Source of the DNA: DATGLE01 sp035294325 | GTDB taxonomy: Bacteria > Chloroflexota > Ktedonobacteria > Ktedonobacterales > Ktedonobacteraceae | Assembly: GCA_035294325.1 (NCBI GenBank) | Contig: DATGLE010000120.1 | Coordinates: 1-8,089 of the forward strand | DNA: 8,089 bases | Direction of reading: 5' to 3' | Shown: positions 5,335 to 8,089 of the stretch, piece after piece | Position numbering within the stretch: the first letter of the stretch is position 1 | Layout of the letters: every line of letters begins with the position of its first letter | Program-made: the position numbers and the translations under genes | Notes under the pieces: model-generated | Databases searched by the model: none | What the model saw: only the letters and a program-made list of their open reading frames with translations | Told to the model about the DNA's origin: nothing

Positions 5335-6696
5335 ATGCATATCGTCCTTGTCGGCGTCGATCACTCCTCGGCGCCCATTGCTTTGCGTGAACAGCTTGCC
5401 TGCTCATCGCGCCAGCTTCTCCAGGTGCTTGATGCGGTCCACCAGGTAACGCAGGAGGCTGTATTGCTCTCTACATGTAACCGTGTAGAATTATACGCCA
5501 TTTGCCAGGAGTCGAGTCAAGGGCGTGAAGATCTGCTGCATGTATTAAGCGAGACGCTCCAGGTATCATATGATGAACTTGCGGCGCACTGCTATAATTT
5601 TATAGACGACCAGGCCGTTGCGCATCTCTTTGGCGTTGCCTGCGGACTCTACTCGCTGGTGCCAGGAGAACCGCAGATCCAGGGGCAGGTAGCGGATGCT
5701 CTGGAAGTTGCGCAGCAGGCCAGTTCCGCCGGACCGATAACCTCCGCGCTCTTCCGGGCTGCCGTGGTCGTGGGCAAACGCGCCAGGAGCGAGACGGCAA
5801 TCAGCCGGAATGCTGCCTCGGTCAGCCATGTGGCTGTGCAACTGGCGCGGCGCCTGCTGCCGGATCTCAATGCGGCGCGTGTCCTGCTGGTAGGTTCGGG
5901 ACAGATGAGCGAACTCGCGGCGCGCAACCTGCGCGATAATGGGGCACGACAACTGGTAATCATCAATCGCACCAGTGAGCGCGCGCAGGCGCTGGCGCAG
6001 TCCCTCAACGCGGTGCGGCGCGAATTCGCCGAGCTTGCCGAAGCGCTGGTTGAGGCCGACGTGGTTATCAGTTCGACAACCTCTCCGTGCGCGCTGATCA
6101 CTGCTCCGCTCATGCAGCGCGTGATGGAGCGGAGGGCCGGGCGTTCTCTGCTACTCATCGATATCGCGCTGCCACGCGATGTCGAGCCTGCCGTCGGCGC
6201 ACTACCGGGTGTCCACCTCTATAACCTGGATGATCTACAATCCGAGGTTGAGCGCGGCATCAAACTGCGCTTGCGGGAGGTTGAGCGCGTCGAGGCGATT
6301 ATCAACGAGGAGGTCAATGCCTTTAAGCACTGGCTGGCCTCGCTCAGCGTGGTCGATACGATCAGCGACCTGCGCCAGCGTGCTGATGCTGTGCGCCAGC
6401 AAGAACTCGCGCGCACGCTGCGCCAGATCTCCCCTTCACTCTCCGAGCGCGAAGTTGCGGCTATCCAGGAGTTGACCACGCGTTTTATGAATAAGCTCCT
6501 GCATATCCCAACCTTACGTCTTAAAGCTGCGGCGGCTGATGGTCAGGGGCATATGTATGCCGAGGCTCTACGCTATCTATTTGGTCTGGAAGAAAATAAT
6601 GGAACGGATAATCATAGGGACGCGGGCCAGCCAGCTCGCCATGACACAAACATACCAGGCAATCGCCCTACTGCGCCGGCAGTGGCCCGACCTTGA
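5335..6696 (+). CDS. hemA: Glutamyl-tRNA reductase
   Basis: First enzyme of the C5 route to tetrapyrroles: NADPH-dependent reduction of Glu-tRNA(Glu) to glutamate-1-semialdehyde. The 453 residues show all three domains. The catalytic domain has STCNRVELYA with nucleophile Cys48 and His97 in AHLFGVACG. The nucleotide-binding domain has LLVGSGQM (184-191) and later LLIDIALPRDVEP. The helical dimerisation domain ends near LRYLFGLEE (about residue 418). Unusual: the normally acidic position of GLDS is Tyr106 (GLYSLVPGEPQIQGQV), the usual GEPQILGQ Leu is Gln116, and a Lys usually after GQV is Ala120. The last 32 residues, Pro/Ala-rich and probably disordered, come from reading the start of hemC in another frame, because no stop occurs before 6694. 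The Met start has GAGG 5 nt upstream. Heads a hem operon. Confidence 0.96.
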   Translation: MHIVLVGVDHSSAPIALREQLACSSRQLLQVLDAVHQVTQEAVLLSTCNRVELYAICQESSQGREDLLHVLSETLQVSYDELAAHCYNFIDDQAVAHLFGVACGLYSLVPGEPQIQGQVADALEVAQQASSAGPITSALFRAAVVVGKRARSETAISRNAASVSHVAVQLARRLLPDLNAARVLLVGSGQMSELAARNLRDNGARQLVIINRTSERAQALAQSLNAVRREFAELAEALVEADVVISSTTSPCALITAPLMQRVMERRAGRSLLLIDIALPRDVEPAVGALPGVHLYNLDDLQSEVERGIKLRLREVERVEAIINEEVNAFKHWLASLSVVDTISDLRQRADAVRQQELARTLRQISPSLSEREVAAIQELTTRFMNKLLHIPTLRLKAAAADGQGHMYAEALRYLFGLEENNGTDNHRDAGQPARHDTNIPGNRPTAPAVARP

Positions 6697-7603
6697 GATC
6701 GTGATTGCGCAAATACACACCAGTGGTGATCGTCAGACTAACGTCCCGTTAACGCAGATTGGCGGCGATGGCGTCTTTGTAACGGAAATAGAGCATGCGC
6801 TGCGCGAAGGGCGCATCGATCTGGCGGTTCATAGTCTGAAAGATTTGCCCACGACGCAGCCGGATGGTCTGCGCCTGGTCGTCGTGGGAGAGCGCGAAGA
6901 TGTGCGCGACGTATTCGTTGCCAATGAAGCGTTTCATATAGCCGAAGGGAGACTGCTCCCTGTTGTGGCCCATCCTCGGCAGGGGGCGTCCCTGCGCATT
7001 GGCACATGCAGCCTGCGCCGCATGGCCCAGATGCGCGCGCTCAGCCCGGACGCGCGGATCCTGCCACTGCGCGGCAACGTGGATACACGCCTGCGCAAGC
7101 TTGAAGCCGGCGATTACGATGGTATCATTCTCGCCGCCGCCGGGCTGCACAGGCTGGAGATGCAGCATCGCCTGGCCGGGCGGCTGCTGTATTTGCCTGT
7201 CGAGGCAATGCTGCCGGCGCCCGGCCAGGGTGCGCTGGCGCTGGAGATCCGCGACGAGCCGGAAATGCGCGCGCTGCTGGCTCCGCTGCAAAACGTGGTT
7301 CTCCAGGCGGCAACGGCGGCGGAACGCATGTTTATGCGCCGGCTTGGCGCGGGCTGCTACCTGCCCGTCGGTGCGTATGGCGATGTTCGTGCCGGGATGA
7401 TAACGCTGCAAGGACTGGTCATCAGCGTCGATGGGCAGCGGCGGATCTCCATGCAGCAAAGCATGCCCTGGACGCCGGGGGGTGGGATTGAACTGGCCGA
7501 GCAGCTTGGCGAGCGCCTGGCGGAACACGCGCTCGCGCAGGGCGCTGCCGAGATCATCGCGACGATGTTGAACGTCAGAGAACAGGAGCGCGGACGTGTC
7601 TGA
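6599..7603 (+). CDS. hemC: Porphobilinogen deaminase (hydroxymethylbilane synthase)
   Basis: Cytoplasmic enzyme condensing four porphobilinogens into hydroxymethylbilane on a covalent dipyrromethane cofactor. The 334 residues are slightly longer than the usual ~310. Seen: IIGTRASQLAMTQT at the N-terminus, HTSGD, HSLKDLPT with catalytic Asp82, IGTCSLRR, GNVDTRLRKLEAG, LPAPGQGALALE, and cofactor-attachment Cys253 in LGAGCYLPVGAYG. About ten extra residues (LPVVAHPRQGAS) precede IGTCSLRR. The usual GGKG-FVKE is GGDGVFVTE, with both Lys replaced. ATG 6599 is chosen because the conserved IIGTRAS follows at once and GGAAG (6588-6592) is 6 nt upstream; the frame is open back to 6539. It overlaps hemA by 98 nt, and the next start (7596) by 8 nt, so it is the middle of a tightly coupled operon. 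Confidence 0.96.
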   Translation: MERIIIGTRASQLAMTQTYQAIALLRRQWPDLEIVIAQIHTSGDRQTNVPLTQIGGDGVFVTEIEHALREGRIDLAVHSLKDLPTTQPDGLRLVVVGEREDVRDVFVANEAFHIAEGRLLPVVAHPRQGASLRIGTCSLRRMAQMRALSPDARILPLRGNVDTRLRKLEAGDYDGIILAAAGLHRLEMQHRLAGRLLYLPVEAMLPAPGQGALALEIRDEPEMRALLAPLQNVVLQAATAAERMFMRRLGAGCYLPVGAYGDVRAGMITLQGLVISVDGQRRISMQQSMPWTPGGGIELAEQLGERLAEHALAQGAAEIIATMLNVREQERGRV

Positions 7604-8089
7604 ACGTCATGAAAAACAAAATGTAGAGATGGGGCTTGCCCCCATCTTGCGTACCCCCATCTTGCGCGTTCCCACCTTGCGCGTTCCCATCTTGCATACC
7701 CCCACCTTGCGCGCCCGCATCTTGCGCGTTCCCGTCTTGCGTACCCCCACTTTGCGCGCCCGCATCTTGCGCGTTCCCGTCTTGCGTACCCCCACCTTGC
7801 GCGTTCCCACCTTGCGCGTTCCCATCTTGCGCACCTCCACCTTGCGCGTTCCCATCTTGTGCGCCTCCACCTTGCGCGCCCGCATCTTGCGCGTTCCCAT
7901 CTTGGGCGTTCCCATCTTGGGCGTTCCCACCTTGCGCGCCCGCATCTTGCGCGTTCCCTTACATACCCCCATCCTAAATGGGCAACCGGAGGCGGGCGAG
8001 AAGGGGCCAGACCCCATCATGAGAAACCGACCGGAGGCGAGCCAGGCGGGGACAGGGCAACCGGGAGCAGGGCAGGCAAGGGCAAGCCA
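7596..8089 (+). CDS. Start of the next hem-operon gene (position suggests hemD), with a repeat-encoded N-terminal extension; partial
   Basis: GTG 7596 overlaps the hemC stop by 8 nt and has a textbook AGGAG (7584-7588) 7 nt upstream, so initiation and coupling to hemC are plausible. The frame starts VSERHEKQNVEMGLAPILRT and remains open for 164 codons to the window edge. From about residue 18 it reads through the 15-bp tandem array as a pentapeptide series, mostly LRVPI or LRVPT with LRARI and LRTPT variants. A Gly/Pro/Gln/Ala-rich stretch follows. No enzymatic motif of uroporphyrinogen-III synthase is visible; hemD is inferred only from the common hemA-hemC-hemD order. Two alternatives: the repeat insertion has separated the start from its gene, or the true start is a later in-frame codon (such as ATG 8019) beyond the window's evidence. 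Confidence 0.45.
   Translation, partial: MSERHEKQNVEMGLAPILRTPILRVPTLRVPILHTPTLRARILRVPVLRTPTLRARILRVPVLRTPTLRVPTLRVPILRTSTLRVPILCASTLRARILRVPILGVPILGVPTLRARILRVPLHTPILNGQPEAGEKGPDPIMRNRPEASQAGTGQPGAGQARAS
7622..7649 (+). repeat. Short hairpin element, same framework as the folD-downstream repeat
   Basis: TGTAGA (7622-7627) is followed by a perfect 7-bp stem, GATGGGG (7628-7634) and CCCCATC (7640-7646), around the loop CTTGC (7635-7639), then TTG. The copy at 3359-3386 has the same flanks, loop and stem length, but the three inner stem pairs are flipped (CCC/GGG instead of GGG/CCC). It lies 19 nt after the hemC stop and leads directly into the tandem array. Confidence 0.75.
7647..7973 (+). 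repeat. 15-bp tandem repeat array (minisatellite), 22 units
   Basis: Consensus unit TTGCGCGTTCCCATC. Twenty-one TTG anchors occur at exactly 15-nt steps from 7647 to 7947. The unit at 7947 lacks one codon, and a degenerate 22nd unit starts at 7959 with TTACATACC. Variants are limited: GTTCCC, ACCCCC or GCCCGC in the middle, and ATC, ACC or GTC at the end. A 45-bp higher-order duplication is visible (7695-7739 and 7740-7784). No unit contains a stop codon in any of the six frames before 7959, so overlapping reading frames here are by-products of the repeat. There are no spacers, so this is not CRISPR. Confidence 0.95.
7983..8089 (+). repeat. Degenerate CAACCGGAGGCG-type repeat region
   Basis: Related segments start at 7983 (CAACCGGAGGCGGGCGAG), 8028 (CGACCGGAGGCGAGCCAG) and 8058 (CAACCGGGAGCAGGGCAG), at offsets of 45 and 30 nt. 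The stretch is purine-rich (G/A) and continues the frame opened at 7596 as a Gly/Pro/Gln/Ala-rich peptide. The repeat is imperfect and runs to the window edge, so its extent is unknown. Confidence 0.45.

Noticed and set aside
6749..7528. 259-codon minus-strand frame inside hemC
   Set aside because: Antisense shadow of a GC-rich, strongly conserved gene; no recognisable domain.
7647..7973. CRISPR array
   Set aside because: Units are 15 bp, directly abutting and with no unique spacers; this is a tandem minisatellite.
7607..8020. Minus-strand Lys/Arg-rich repeat protein (RKMGT-type) and the plus-strand Cys/Pro-rich frame starting at 7636
   Set aside because: The 15-bp unit contains no stop in any frame, so long frames arise automatically; neither has a convincing RBS comparable with the GTG at 7596.

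Overview
This window reads as bacterial chromosomal DNA from a fairly GC-rich organism. A C5-pathway hemA-hemC pair, a stand-alone FTCD_C-type folate protein joined to a divergent folD, a zinc-ribbon/proline-rich/single-helix protein and several long hairpin repeats would fit a Chloroflexota member, perhaps Ktedonobacteria-like. That assignment is an impression from gene style and repeat content; no rRNA or other marker is present to prove it.

Layout. (1) The left edge holds the first 79 codons of an endonuclease III-type DNA glycosylase on the minus strand, divergent from an AT-richer orphan gene for a five-helix membrane protein. That gene has a perfect-consensus sigma70 promoter. (2) A plus-strand cluster follows: a HAD-family hydrolase, then an FTCD_C cyclodeaminase/cyclohydrolase-family protein overlapping folD by 4 nt. 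The FolD has Ile where the family has its catalytic cyclohydrolase Lys, so the FTCD_C neighbour may supply that activity. (3) A 68-nt near-perfect inverted repeat separates folD from a convergent two-gene minus-strand unit: a zinc-ribbon, proline-rich membrane-anchored protein and a small three-helix membrane protein. (4) A 447-nt gap between the divergent starts of that unit and hemA (4888-5334) holds a 21-bp-stem hairpin, a smaller GC-rich hairpin, a potential three-way-junction RNA fold and a good candidate hemA promoter. (5) hemA and hemC overlap by 98 nt and catalyse two early steps of tetrapyrrole synthesis: Glu-tRNA to glutamate-1-semialdehyde, and porphobilinogen to hydroxymethylbilane. 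(6) A new reading frame with an excellent ribosome binding site starts inside the end of hemC, where hemD often lies. It runs straight through a hairpin element and a 22-unit, 15-bp tandem repeat and stays open to the window edge.

The most noteworthy features are the in-frame minisatellite in the gene after hemC, the compensatory stem swap between two copies of a short hairpin element, the apparently dehydrogenase-only FolD beside a possible separate cyclohydrolase, and the structured region upstream of hemA.
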